From Nemopilema nomurai (Eukaryota; Cnidaria; Scyphozoa; Rhizostomeae; Rhizostomatidae): a stretch of 64,000 nt of DNA. How positions within the stretch are numbered: position 1 is the first letter of the stretch; the number at the start of each line of letters is the position of its first letter. Below, piece after piece: positions 23,429 through 34,649 of the stretch. Made by a program: the position numbers and the translations under genes. The stretch is taken from positions 479,575 through 543,574 of the forward strand of contig ML133423.1 of NCBI GenBank assembly GCA_003864495.1. Reading direction: 5' to 3'. Under the pieces are notes generated by a model. It had not been told where the DNA came from, made no database searches, and was given only the letters and a program-made list of their open reading frames with translations.

Positions 23429-25337
23429 ATATAATACCTGCATAACAAACGGTTTAAAGAGGTTGGAACAAAATCCATTGAAATCAAGTAACAAAACTAA
23501 GAAGAAAAAGAAATGCAACCTTCTGAAAGAAAAAATGACAGCAACATATCTTATTTGCATCATTTTCCAGAAACGGAAACAAAAGCATTTGAAACATTAT
23601 CTTGAGTTCATGTGCTCTACAAAGTCTAAATGCTATAACCTCTTCTTTCTTTACAATTGGCTACAAGACCATTGATCTTGCTTCATTGTTGATGCTGGCA
23701 TATCTCCTTTAAAAAAAGACCTTCGTAAATGGTTGGCACCATAGATTGGGCATCAAGAATACAATCACATCAACCAAGCATCTCAGAGTCTTGCTGAGAA
23801 TTTTTACCAATGCAGGAAGCCTATTGCCTATACTATTGGCAAAACATGGGGCTTTATCTACCCTACTCTCTAAATCAAGATTAAAGCCTGGAGTTCCGAA
23901 GGCATGTAATCATTTTGTAGCAAAGATCTACACTCGTACAGGGTTGATTTTGCATGGCGCTATTATCAGAAAGAAATAACAAATTGTTTTGCTGCAATAA
24001 CATTATTAAGCAAATAATTTTACAATAAAGCAATTCAGAAGAGATTTTAAATCAAAAGTGCCAAGATTGAAATTCGATCAGCAATTAGTTTTATCGTTGT
24101 AAACATGTAGAACTGCTTTTTCGTCCCTGATTGAAGATGCATGACACGTCTTTCAAGCAACAGGTGGAACCACAGCTATGCCTACCGAATGAGCATTATC
24201 TCGTATTAGTCCTTAGCAACGTTGATATGATTCTAACATTGAGACATTCATTGTTTGTTCGCTTTATTCGCAATATTTCCCTAGATTGAGCTGGTTTTCA
24301 TGAAATCAATGCGGATGAAAGGGAATTTCTTGAATTGAGTTGCATCTTATGAGATCCAGTGAGAGAAACGCACAAGACTGGAGGAGATGAAAGAACCATG
24401 GGTGAAATAAAAAGGCACATGTACCCCTCTCCCGTGATCAACGAATTGTCTTTACACAAAATTCTACCCCTTGCTTCAAAACGCATCATGAATCGATAGC
24501 AGCTAACGGACGACATAAAACAAGCTTATTCTGGCTCGAAGACTATGAGAACACTGCCAAGTACTGAGAGCAACTATGAATTGCTTTATTAAACAAGGTT
24601 TTTATAAGCACGTGCATGGTTCTTTGGGAGAAACCTTCTTTGAGGAACTTGTTTAAAACTTCAAAGTAGTTAAAACCATTGAATCATTAGACTTGCAGCT
24701 TTTAAGGAAAAGCTATTTTACATACGTAACGATTTAGCATACTTGGGTTTATGCCCTTGCTATCTTGCCGGCAATTGGGGCTCGGTCCCCACTCATGGGC
24801 AACCCTTGGTATAATCAGTTGAACACTTGTGCAGTTCAAACAGAACAGGGAATTGAAGGAATTATCCACCCTGTCGCACCATGCTGGGCATCGAGTATAA
24901 GATCAACCGTTTCACTTTATAACTATTATTAATTATGTATGCAGCCCTTCTGCAAGACTCTATTGTGTACGCGAGTCGCAACGCTTTCTTTCCAACCAAG
25001 CGCGTGGTTAGGTCGTTGCTAGCACCAACAACGCAGTTGCGAAAGCCAGAGTGGTGCGCCACAGGGGTTCGGACGATTGCATGACTAAGGAATATTTGAT
25101 TTCCTTTTCAGTTAGTAAAATCAGGCCTTCCTATTGCTGACAAGTGCAGTTATTCAGAATGGCCAATTAGTGAGATCATTATTAAAGGTATTGCTAGCAT
25201 TGCAACCTGTTATCGACAATCACTTATTCAAATGTGAATACTGTTTATGATTAGGTGCTATAACCCAGTTAAAACAGTATCTTAGAGACAAAACAGGCAC
25301 AGGTTTGACTTTGAAGCTCTGGATGACGGCACGAAAT
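23429..25337. other. Unassigned DNA upstream of PAN/EGF gene
   Basis: No recognised gene or element. Short open frames here lack protein character or splice context. A small perfect hairpin ggggctcggtcccc lies near 24778. Confidence 0.4.
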
Positions 25338-25342
25338 GCAAG

Positions 25343-25350
25343 TATATAAA
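25343..25350 (+). promoter_or_regulatory. Candidate TATA box
   Basis: TATATAAA stands about 84 bases before the ATG of the signal-peptide exon at 25434. Position and sequence fit a TATA element, although the ATG directly follows an acceptor-like ttatattttag, so a 5' UTR intron is also possible. Confidence 0.35.
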
Positions 25351-25433
25351 TGATCTTACTTTCCTATTTTGTTGAAGCTGCTTACTATTTTCGTACCTTA
25401 GAGAAGATCAATCATGCTTTTCTTATATTTTAG

Positions 25434-25784
25434 ATGTCAAAACGCTTGCTGCTGATTGCTGTCTCACAACTCTGCCAGGGTTTATTGCTTGCAAGTTTGT
25501 GCCCTAACAGACATTACTGTGACAATGAGGAGATCAGGTACAGAGCATTTTCCGCCGATTTGAACTCATACTTGAACAGCAGACAGTTCATTATAAAGAC
25601 AGTGCAAGCAAGCTCTAAGGCAGTCTGCATGCAAGAGTGTACTCGAACGCCTGGTTGCCAATCTGGCAACTACATTTGGCCTTCACCTGTAGGCAGCTTG
25701 TCTTGTGAGTTGATGAATAGCAACAAGTGGTCAAACGCGTCCCTCTTCGAGACAAGAGCTGGATCATTGCACTTCTTTGTCCAA
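25434..25784 (+). CDS. Signal peptide + PAN/Apple domain exon of a secreted protein gene
   Basis: This is the first coding exon of a secreted or membrane protein gene. The ATG opens a hydrophobic leader (MSKRLLLIAVSQLCQG, then LLLASLC), followed by a PAN/Apple-like domain with the cysteine pattern VCMQECTRTPGCQSGNY and ending SLHFFVQ. A clean donor (CAA|GTAAGT) follows at phase 0, and the next exon at 26124 begins at phase 0 with an EGF domain. PAN-EGF combinations are common in cnidarian ectodomain proteins. The exon is intact, but the downstream EGF exon is interrupted by a LINE, so the gene is probably broken or makes a shortened product. Confidence 0.75.
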
Positions 25785-26123
25785 GTAAGTGCTACCAAGT
25801 TGTGCCTTATTCTATAAAACTCATGCAACATTGCATCAAGGAGAAGGAGACCCTAGAGTAGTTTTATTTTACTTGTATCTCCGAAAGGGCTCTTAAAAAC
25901 CATGATGATGTACTTTGGAAATGGGATAACAGTAGTCTTTAAAACGCTTCAAAGAGTGTAGTGAAAGATGAATTAAATTACAAAGCGTTTATGATTTGCA
26001 GGAACAAGAGTTTGGGTGTCGACAAAAATGATTTAAGTGGTATCATCAAACAAGATTTTTCAATCATCTTGATAGATAAGCAAAAGTGATTTACCCTTTT
26101 TTGCTACTTATTTGTATTTACAG

Positions 26124-26199
26124 GGCCCATGTTCAAGCAACCCGTGCCAAAACGGTGGAATCTGCACTTCCCTGGATCAAGAAGGCACATACCGATGTA
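26124..26199 (+). pseudogene. EGF-like domain exon, interrupted by LINE
   Basis: After a CAG acceptor the phase-0 frame reads GPCSSNPCQNGGICTSLD then QEGTYRC, the first five cysteines of a classic EGF-like module. At about 26197 the sequence passes directly into the aataataacaataata tail of an antisense LINE, so the last EGF cysteine and the splice donor are lost. I did not find the remaining half of the exon on the far side of the LINE. Confidence 0.75.
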
Positions 26200-26559
26200 G
26201 TAATAATAACAATAATAATCAATTTATTTAAAGTTGGCGCTACATTGCTATTAACAGTGAAACGAGGTAATCCAAGCCAACTGTTAAAACTACTGCATCA
26301 AATAAATACATACGAGAGTAAATACATAAAATTTTATGTACATAATAATCCATTAAAAAATCATTTAGAGGGGAGTACTATAAAATTTTTAGCTATTTGA
26401 AATGATAGAATTACAGAAACCAAGCTGTGGCACGAACGTCCTACATAGTTTGCTTGTACAATCGGTGCCATTCCAGCTTTTAATTTATTTCTTAAACTCA
26501 TTCATAGATTGAGCATTCCTTATGTGCTGAGGTAATGAGAGAGCCAAATACACTGCCCT

Positions 26560-26994
26560 CTATATTTGATAGTTTGGGTTCCATAAATGGTTTTTCTTAC
26601 CCATAATATTCCGCAGGTGCTTTACATTAATATTTACCGAGTCATCTTTTTCTAGCAGAGTATTGAAGTTAGAATCATAGTCTTTGTATGCAATTCTCAG
26701 AGCTCTTTCTTGTATTCTATTACTCTTACTAACCAAGTGCCTACTGTGGAACACCCAGACCAGTGGACAGTATTCAAATTGGCTAATTACGAAAGCTCTC
26801 GTTAAGGTTTTAAGTTTATTAGTCTCTATGTATCCAGATATGCGAGCGAGGGCGGTGAGTTTGCTACCAGCCTCCATACATAACCTACTGATATGTGTCT
26901 CCAAACTGAGTCTTTTATCTATCACAACACCTAGTAGCTTTTTATCTTCCGATTTTTCTATGATAGAATCTTCTACATTAACTACGTCAACCAA
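26560..26994 (-). pseudogene. LINE RT C-terminal (thumb/connection) fragment
   Basis: The 144-codon minus frame includes KLLGVVIDKRLSLETHISRL and VISQFEYCPLVWVFHSRHLV, and ends in ERALRIAYKDYDSNFNTLLE, the usual C-terminal region of CR1/L2/Rex-type reverse transcriptases. It is disconnected from the RT core by a frame change near 27000. Confidence 0.85.
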
Positions 26995-26999
26995 GAAAA

Positions 27000-28452
27000 G
27001 GTCAAGGACATTTGTTGGTATTCAACTTCATAAAGTTATCAGCGAACCATTGGATAGTTATACTTGAATAATTCTCTAGCCTTGCAATTACATTAGTAAG
27101 ATTTTTATCGCACGCATATAGATATGTATCATCCGCGTAATTGCAGATAACTGTATCCATTAAGGAGAGCAGAAAATCATTTATGTAGATGTTAAAGAAG
27201 AGAGGACCAAGAACTGATCCTTGCGGAACACCAAGTTACAATTGTTTGTAGGTACTGAAATGATTCATAAGTTATAACTCTCTGATGCCTATTATCCAAG
27301 TAGCTGAACAAGACATAGTGCTTCATGGCTGAATCCGTAAGCATCTAGTTTTGCTATAAGGAGGTCATGTTTGATGTTTGCTGTTTCGGGGGTATATGTT
27401 AACTGTTAACTATTATCATTAACATGTTGTTAACATTTCTAACAGAAGAAACTTTGTGCTTTTTACAACTGTGCATTTTAGATTTTAGAATATTTAGAAA
27501 GTTGATAATCTTTCTGCTTCTTGTTGACATTCGTGGTATTTTCGTGATATTTCAACAGACGAGTGCTATAAATGGTTACTAGAAAATGTTGATTATTTTC
27601 CTTCCTCGAAGTTCAATTCTAACAATAAATTAAGCTCTAGGAAAATGGATGCTGAGAAATTTGAAAATTTCACTTAAAAATGGGTATCTCAAATATATTC
27701 TGAGGTATTTGAAAAATAAGAGAAAATTTAAATGATTGAAAAGTTAAAATATGCTAATTAGAGGCCAATTATTACTAATTGGCTTGAAATATTTTAAAAA
27801 GCTTACAAGTATTTGATAATTTTACTAATGTAGGGCTACGTTCTGATATTTCAGTGTCTAAACTGTGTTTTTCAATTTTTAACAAATTTTTGAAGAACAG
27901 AAATGAAAGGGTTAATATAATCGAAGGCTTCCGAAAGGTCCATTAGAATTGCGCCAACATTTTCTCCCTTGTCTAAGTTTTTTTCCATTTTTTCAAGCAT
28001 TTGAACCAATGCGTGCTGCGCATTGTACCCTTTACGAAAACCACATAAAAGTGGCGATAAATAAGATTGCATATAATCAATAATCTGTTCATCCATAAGT
28101 CTCTCAAAAACCTTTGAAATAGTTGGTAATACACGCACCGGTCTGTAATTTTTTTACGGGTTTTCTCCTCTGATTTGTGGTGAGAAGTGACATCTGCTAG
28201 TTTTAAAAGGTCCGGAAAGGCACCATTTTGAATGCAGTTATTGGAAATAAGCTGCATCGATTCGGAGCAAATGTCAGAGCTATTCTTTAGTACTCTCGCG
28301 GGTATATTTCCAAAGTTTGTTGCCTTTTTAGGATTGAGTCCCTCAATTTCAAAGTGCATCTGTTTCAAAGTAACCTCTTGAAATTTAAAGTAGCCGTTGA
28401 TTTGAGCAAAGCTGCGAATTTTCCTAATGCTTGGGTGTTTTGAATATTTCAT
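27000..28452 (-). pseudogene. LINE reverse transcriptase, split by insertion and frameshifts
   Basis: Upstream pieces: IEGLNPKKATNFGNIPARVL, NCIQNGAFPDLLKLADVTSH, then the shifted frame VRVLPTISKVFERLMDEQI, LSPLLCGFRKGYNAQHALV and MDLSEAFDYIN. The catalytic half resumes at about 27385 with NIKHDLLIAKLDAYGFSHEA, then, after a further frameshift, GVPQGSVLGPLFFNIYINDF and the YADDTYLYA box at about 27117-27155. About 520 bases without RT similarity separate AFDYIN from NIKHDLL, apparently inserted between two adjacent codons. Confidence 0.85.
27386..27911. other. AT-rich insertion inside the LINE
   Basis: This block separates two RT segments that are adjacent in intact LINEs. It has gttaac repeats at one edge (27397-27440) and no coding potential. 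No terminal repeat or target duplication was resolved, so its nature is open. Confidence 0.55.
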
Positions 28453-29297
28453 TATAGCCTTTTCTATCGGATCTGATAAACCATTTGTACTTGTGGTAAC
28501 CTCCCTGTTATCTGTCAGGCCTAATTTATTGTTTCTGCAACTTCCTTATCATTGGAAATTATCGTATTATTATCGATAAGGGTAATATTTGAATTCGATC
28601 GACTTTTATCGGAAAGGACAGGTTTTACAGTTTTCCAAAATTTCTTGTTGTCAGTAATATCAGAAGTTTTCACATTCTTATAGAAACTTCTTTTTTCCGT
28701 TCTAAATGAATTGACAAACAAATTACGCTGTCGACGAAACTCTTCCCAATGTTCAGCTGTGCGGCTTTTGCTATATCTATTTTTCAACCTAGAGGGCAGC
28801 ATAGTAGCTTTACGAAGAACTCGATTTATGAAGGGACCATCATTGGCCCTTGCGTATTTTATCTTTAACGGTGCATGCTTATCAAGTACTTTCTCAAAGC
28901 AAATTTGAAAAAAAACTGTAATCCAAATCGGTTGTTTTAATGCTAGCCAACTCTTCCTTAAGTTCTCGTTTGAAAGTCTGATCCGAAAGTTTCTTATATT
29001 CTCTAAAGTTAATGACAGTAGGTCCAGAATTTTGGTACGTTATTTTCAAAACTGTGACTATCATTTTGCGAAAGTTAGAGAGACCTGTCTCGAAAATGGT
29101 GGTATGTTGGAAGCTCAAATATCTGTTGGTTAAGATAAGGTCAATACACCGTGGATTTTCAGTCTTGAAACAGGTTGGCTCCTTTACCAGATTTCTGAGG
29201 TCATAGCTATTCATAAACGTACGAATCTGTTAATCTGTCTCTACTGTATTTAAAATCCCCAAGTAATAAAAATTTGTCATATTTTTCACTGTAATGA

Positions 29298-29666
29298 TCA
29301 ACTACTTTGCCAAGATTTTCGAAACGTGATCTTGTGATCGGGTCGGTAAACACTGAAAAGAGCCCACTTATTCCCCCTTAAATTAATTTCAAAACAAATA
29401 CATTCTATGCCAAGTTCAAACTTGAATGATTTTAACTGTTTCATTGTAATATCACTTTTTACATAGACCAACAGACCACCACCCTCACGATTTCTATCAA
29501 GCCGAGGTGGATCAGCATAACCTTCAAAATAGAATTGTCCTTTTGGGAAAGAATCATCAATTTTTGTTTCGGCGACCATTAGAATATCAAGATTCTGTGA
29601 AACTATCTCCTTTAATGCATCAAATTTATTTCTAATGGAATTTATATTTAGATACCGGATAGTCAT
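29298..29666 (-). pseudogene. LINE endonuclease (exonuclease-endonuclease-phosphatase fold) fragment
   Basis: The frame begins MTIRYLNINSIRNKFDALKE and continues with LDILMVAETKIDDSFPKGQF, REGGGLLVYVKSDI and LFSVYRP. These are conserved motifs 1-3 of the apurinic-like endonuclease that nicks target DNA for LINE insertion. A frameshift at about 29325 moves the next segment (SRFENLGKVVDHYSEKYDKF, then LLLGDFK) to another frame. Confidence 0.85.
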
Positions 29667-30119
29667 GCGACCTATATTCTTTAAGCGCAGATTATGTAAT
29701 GCTGATGTATTTGCATCACTGATTATGTAGATTATGTATTTGCATCACTGTCATCGGTGGTGTCTTTTTCGTCCAGCGCAGTAGTTCCAGCAGTAACCTT
29801 CACTGCTGTGGCGTTACAAATACTGGCGCTGGATAGATCAGGCTACCCAGGTTCTATGCCGATGGGAAGCTCTTTGTACGGTTTTAACCCCTCGATTGCA
29901 TGCGCTGCTGGCAGCTTCACGAAGACATTCCTCGGGCCTTGTAAAGTGCGCATGTAAAAGGTGCCACTCAGATTTTATACATTACTATTCCGTCATTAAT
30001 AAAAAAATGTGTGTTAATACAAGATTTCCAACTGGCAGATATACAATAAAATTATGGGTATGGAAGCAACACTCTATGCACTTCCCAGTGACTGTAGTAC
30101 TCATCCTTTTCATTTTCAG

Positions 30120-30304
30120 CTGCAGAGGAAAACAGTAGAATCTACTACAACTTCAACAGGCAAGACCCGAAAGATGCTCAAAACAACAATAGACCCTCTG
30201 ATTTCGTGAAGCACGGCAGTATCTCAATCGTACGGGCTCCAGACAGAGACAGTCCTGTCTTGTACCTTCCTGGCTCGGCAGGCTCCTACGCTGCGTTGAG
30301 TTAA
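30120..30304 (+). pseudogene. LamG/pentraxin-like exon of the PAN/EGF gene, ending in premature stop
   Basis: After a cattttcag acceptor the frame reads AEENSRIYYNFNRQDPKD, then NRPSDFVKHGSISIVRAPDR, then DSPVLYLPGSAGSYAALS and a TAA at 30302. The pattern resembles the first strands of LamG/pentraxin-like domains that follow PAN and EGF modules in cnidarian surface proteins. A stop after about 60 residues and no GT donor there suggest a broken copy, consistent with the LINE-damaged EGF exon upstream. Linkage to the 25.4-kb exon is inferred from order and orientation. Confidence 0.55.
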
Positions 30305-30534
30305 ACAAAATGTCTGACTCTTTTCTGCTTTCTTCCCAAAGCGAAAGAAGCAAGTGCTTCGAGAAGACAAAAAATGGACTAACAGTTTCGTTTTGATTCA
30401 GAATTTTCAAAAGAACTCAGGAGAAATTCAATACCGCTAACTGTACATCGAACAGAATGAACTTATAAGATGCGAACATGATTGTGCAAAAATTGCATCC
30501 ATTTTCATCACCCAAAATTGCCGTCTTGCGAATA

Positions 30535-30858
30535 TGTTTTAGGTGTTGGCCGCCATGCAAACATGTTTTAGGTGTTGGCCGCCATGCAAACATGTTTTAG
30601 GTGTTGGCCGCATGCAAACATGTTTTAGGTGTTGGCCGTCATGCAAACATGTTTTGGGTGTTGGCCGCCATGCAAACATGTTTTAGGTGTTGGCCGCCAT
30701 GCAAACATGTTTTAGGTGTTGGCCGTCATGCAAACATGTTTTAGGTGTTGGCCGCCATGCAAACATGTTTTGGGTGTTGGCCGTCATGCAAACATGTTTT
30801 AGGTGTTGGCCGTCATGCAAACATGTTTTGGGTGTTGGCCGTCATGCGAACAGGCTTC
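30535..30858. repeat. 29-bp minisatellite, about 11 copies
   Basis: The unit (containing gtgttggccg and catgcaaacatgtttt) repeats with a 29-base period, shown by starts at 30541 and 30570. Units vary at gccgcc/gccgtc and ttttag/ttttgg, one copy lacks a base or two, and the array decays into cggccatgtgaacctgcttc-type sequence up to about 30900. Confidence 0.9.
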
Positions 30859-30904
30859 AGGCGATTTCGGCCATGTGAACCTGCTTCGAGCGATGGCCGT
30901 CTTC

Positions 30905-32995
30905 CGTTTACCCATCTAAGCGAACCGTGTCTACTATTTACTTGCACTTGCATTGAAATGGTCAGCGTCTTCTGCTTGAAGACGAGCTCATCTTTGGAAA
31001 CCGATTCATTTTGAATCACAATATTAGCATTTTCTTTGTCTTTTGTTATCACCTTCCACACCCTCTTGTACTTGTAGGCCTCTTCTACGTTCCGAACCCG
31101 CACTGTGAATTATGGCCTCTTCCCACTTTGAAATGCTCTTTATCTCATGTGGAGGCCATTCTAGCTTTCTACTAGACCACGGGGATGATTAGTTCAATTG
31201 TTGTGAAGTATCACCTTAACTTTCTGAATTCTTTTCATTAGGTCAGAGAAGATCCGACTAAAGGCTATAGGCTTGATACGTGATTCTCATATGATTTAAT
31301 CTTAATGGTACAATTATGCTATTGCTTGTTCCAAAGCTATGATAAGGTGGTTAGTTCTTGACAAACCTGTTTGTGGAATTCCCCGTCCACTTCTCGGAGA
31401 CTGTACACGATCAGCGATCTGCTTATCATTAACAAAATCGTCCTATATTACGATCGGGCTCCGCTTCTAAGCAAAAAGGTGTAGATATTGCACTGCAAAA
31501 AATCGGTTTACAGAAAATTTTGTCATGGAGAAAATATGGTTGCGAAGAAGTAAGACATGATTAGCGATTGTTTAATCAGAATTTTCAGTTATCCCTTTTC
31601 CCTCCAGCAAGAAATAGTCCCTGGGTAATAGATAGGGTAATAGATCAACTCAATAATTAATGGAATGAGTTGGCAATGCCGTGATTCTTCTTCACCCCCA
31701 TTCCCCCACCTTTCACTTACGTTTTTCATTGTTTTTATTAAATAATATATTAAACAATAAAATAATATATTAATATAGATAAAATATTAATTATTCTAAA
31801 CGAGTGTAAAGAATATTCATGTCAGTATTCAGTGTAAAATCTTCCATGTGATTTTTTGATAACATGCAGTGGATATCATTTCTCGTCTGAAGTTTAAACT
31901 TAGGATCATAGAGAGTGCGGAAAAATATATTCTTCGTAAGAAATCCTGTTGCCTTGACCCGTTTTCAAACTTCTGTTCCCTTTATTTCAGCAACCCCCTG
32001 AGCAACCCCCTGCCACTACATACCTGCCTGCTTGTCATTCGTTGAGTGCTTGTTATGTAGAGCAGTGAATTTATAACAATATTAGATGTGGTGTAAAGAT
32101 GTGGTGTAAAAATGTGATATCAAATCTGATATTAACTGTCTTTTCATTATTTGCCCGCCTATTTTGGGCGGTGATTGCGAAACCTGAGATTGAAAAACAA
32201 TGTAAAGTTCGACGACGTTCTCCATTTTCATAACGCACGCTCAGGCGACAATCGGGCGCTTAAATTCACTGCAACTTCAAATAATCAGACTTCTAAAGAT
32301 TTAAATGTTATGCAAAGATCAGTGACCATCCCCTAAAAATGCTTCCGTCTTTTGCCGAAGCGGAGTTGACGCATCATAACCGAGAGGGCAAACAGCTAAA
32401 TTTCTTTTCACGGTATTGACAGAGATAAAGCCCCGGAAAAAGTTGGAGTGCTACACAAGATCAAACAATTTCTGTGCAATGACCAAAAAAGTTGCTAAGC
32501 TTGATTTTTGCTTAATTCTGAATGAAAATGACATGAAGTTGCCCAGAGGCTTGGAATGGTGGGTTCCAAGGGTTCCGGAACCCTGTAAGATTTTCTTAAG
32601 AAAAATTCCTTAGATTAGTTACCTAAAAAGACTCCATCACCGATTACCTTTGTGAAGGTTGTCGTGAAAGGTTGATTGCCTTTTACTGGTTCAATATAAT
32701 ATGGATTCTAGGTTCCGTATTGGCTCTCCTTCGCAACGGATAGTTAAGTCTGCACTCAGGCAATATGGATTCCTTATACGGCATTATGTAGTCTCTAAAT
32801 ATGGTATTATAAAAGAAAGGAACCCTGCCGTAGCTATGGTGATCTTTTGTAGCGTATTATATTCCTCTAAAGAAAGATATTACTCCGAATTGTAATAGAT
32901 TGTTTTAGCCACAAACAAAGGAACCCTCTTGGAACCCATTTCAGGTTACCATTCCAATGTACGAAAGGATCTGACCGCTGACCATCCGTGCTTCC
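30905..32995. other. Unassigned DNA
   Basis: No gene or classifiable element. An AT-rich tract lies at 31738-31800. Short tandem doublets occur at 31989-32011 (agcaaccccctg) and near 32090 (gatgtggtgtaaa). Confidence 0.4.
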
Positions 32996-33003
32996 GTGCC
33001 CAT

Positions 33004-33255
33004 AATGGCGACGTTAGAGCGTGACTACGAGGAGCTGCTTGCAGCACTTGTAGGTGAAGATTACCGAAATTTAGACAAAATGAAAAAGTCACATTAAAAG
33101 GTTATCGAAGTAAAGAACTTTGATATTTCAAAACTTCCCGAGTACTCGGTTTCCACAGGATTTGTGAACGAGGATATGAAATATTCAATGTTTTCTCTTG
33201 CTCAAAAGGAGAGCAAAGTATTTGCGGCAAGGTCCGTTAAGATTTTTTGTTTCTG
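33004..33255 (+). pseudogene. Broken coding-like stretch of unknown identity
   Basis: A frame from ATG at 33004 reads MATLERDYEELLAALVGEDY, then RNLDKMKKSH and a stop, and continues in the same frame as KVIEVKNFDISKLPEYSVST with GFVNEDMKYS before ending. Composition is protein-like, but I do not recognise the family. It may be the N-terminal part of a transposon protein whose TTF zinc finger lies near 34.4 kb. Confidence 0.35.
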
Positions 33256-34404
33256 ACTATGAAGCCTTGCTAAATTTAACGAAGACACTCTCTTATAAAA
33301 CTGTAAAAAACCCGAGACTGACAAAATGCACGGTTAGGTCTATAACTATGAGCAGGGGTACTGTTCTTAAAGGCACACTTTGGCAACTTCTAAATGCCAC
33401 ACCTGTCTTTCCTCTATACTTACATTTGTGTTGAATATTGTATGTTGTGTATATAAAATCATTGAAACTGCTCATTCACACAATAGACGGTTACCAGCTC
33501 AGAATTCATTCATTGACCTGCCAGCCTGAAGTCACCCTGAATTTCAACGAGGTCAAGGAAGATGAGCCCTCCTCCTTGGCACCCCATGAGTATTAGTATT
33601 GATTTGCACATAGTATGAGCTGAAGTTATTATATTTGCACTCCATTCCATAGTTCCTGCATCCTTGGTGGTCTTTTCTCATCATCATATTACCAGGCATA
33701 TGCATACAGCAAACTAAAAGCTTTTGTGTTATGATAATTTGACTATCAGAGTGCAATAATTTTTCATTTTAGAACAACTGGTGCTGGGAATTGTCTTTTT
33801 AATGTTTGCTCTATTGCTTTATGTGGAAATGAAAGTCTCAGTTCATTTCTAAGAATTCTCACAGCCATTGAATTATTTGTTAATTCTGAATTTTATGCAA
33901 ACCATCCTTGCACCTTGGTCTTCATTTGTTTGTCTATTCTGCTTCTTCCACCAAAATCTATTCCCATTACCCTAAAGGCAACAATGCAACTAATCATTTT
34001 TTAAACAGAGAAATATTGCCACAATTTGTTACAGATGTTATAGGTCAGCAATTGGTTCACATTCTTTGGACAAGGTGTGGCTATTTCAGCACAGCTTCAC
34101 ATTATACTTTTAATCCAAACCACTTTGTCCCAATACTTCTTATTGGTGAAGATTCTCAAGGCAAAACATGTAAATCCCATGCTTCTGTATCAGCACCTAA
34201 ATTTGTTCAAACAAAGTTGAATCTGCCTCCCAAAAGACTCTCTAAAGAAATCATCAACTGATTGGAAAAAAGTATTTCCAAGGGAGCAAAGCGAATACAA
34301 GAGTTTGATTGTATCAGTGGTGACTCAGCAACCCCTAAAAAAACCTTGCTTTCCTCTTTTTTCTGGAAGTGTTAGTTCTTTTTATATCAATTGGCCACTT
34401 TGTC

Positions 34405-34644
34405 TTTTCTGGAAATCATCTACTAGATGATTCTGAGCTTGCAGATTTCTTAGGTTGGGTCCCTCCACAAGATTTTGAATTTCCTCTTAAACTGGAGTCT
34501 GGCAAATCCAGAAAATTCCTACTCAGTTGGCTGAATGATTTTCCTTGGCTTGCTTATTCAAAAGTTTCAAATGGGTGTTTTTGTGTTCCATGTTTATTCT
34601 TTGCAAAGAAAATTGGTCATTCTGAAGCAAGAATAAAGGAATAA
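34405..34644 (+). pseudogene. TTF-type zinc finger fragment of a hAT-like transposase
   Basis: The frame contains DFLGWVPPQDFEFPLKLE and RKFLLSWLNDFPWLAYSKVS, then GCFCVPCLFFAKK. The spacing of W/Y residues and the CFCVPCLFF motif is the TTF-type zinc finger that starts hAT transposases of the ZMYM1-like group. The frame ends soon after and no hAT core follows, so it is a relic. Confidence 0.7.
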
Positions 34645-34649
34645 AGCAA

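Larger units (their letters stand above)
26198..29745 (-). mobile_element. Degenerate L2/CR1-like non-LTR retrotransposon
   Basis: On the minus strand the order is endonuclease (29298-29666), linker (28521-29214), reverse transcriptase N-part (27912-28452), RT core (about 27000-27385), C-terminal part (26560-26994), then a simple (TTATTATTG)-type 3' tail at about 26198-26220. Element type follows from the EEP endonuclease-RT order and microsatellite tail, typical of the CR1/L2/Rex group. Several frameshifts and an internal insertion (about 27386-27911) make it inactive. It lies inside the EGF exon of the PAN/EGF gene, in the opposite orientation. The 5' end is approximate. Confidence 0.85.

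Noticed and set aside
21657..23675. Open frames over 500 codons on both strands (VASCQLR / ATRNWQL repeats)
   Set aside because: A 7-bp stop-free unit is open in all frames on both strands; flanking parts of these frames have no protein character.
24770..24815. GC-rich hairpin ggggctcggtcccc as a tRNA arm
   Set aside because: No cloverleaf, A box or B box around it.
30535..30858. 29-bp repeats as a CRISPR array
   Set aside because: Repeats are contiguous without unique spacers, and the genome is eukaryotic.
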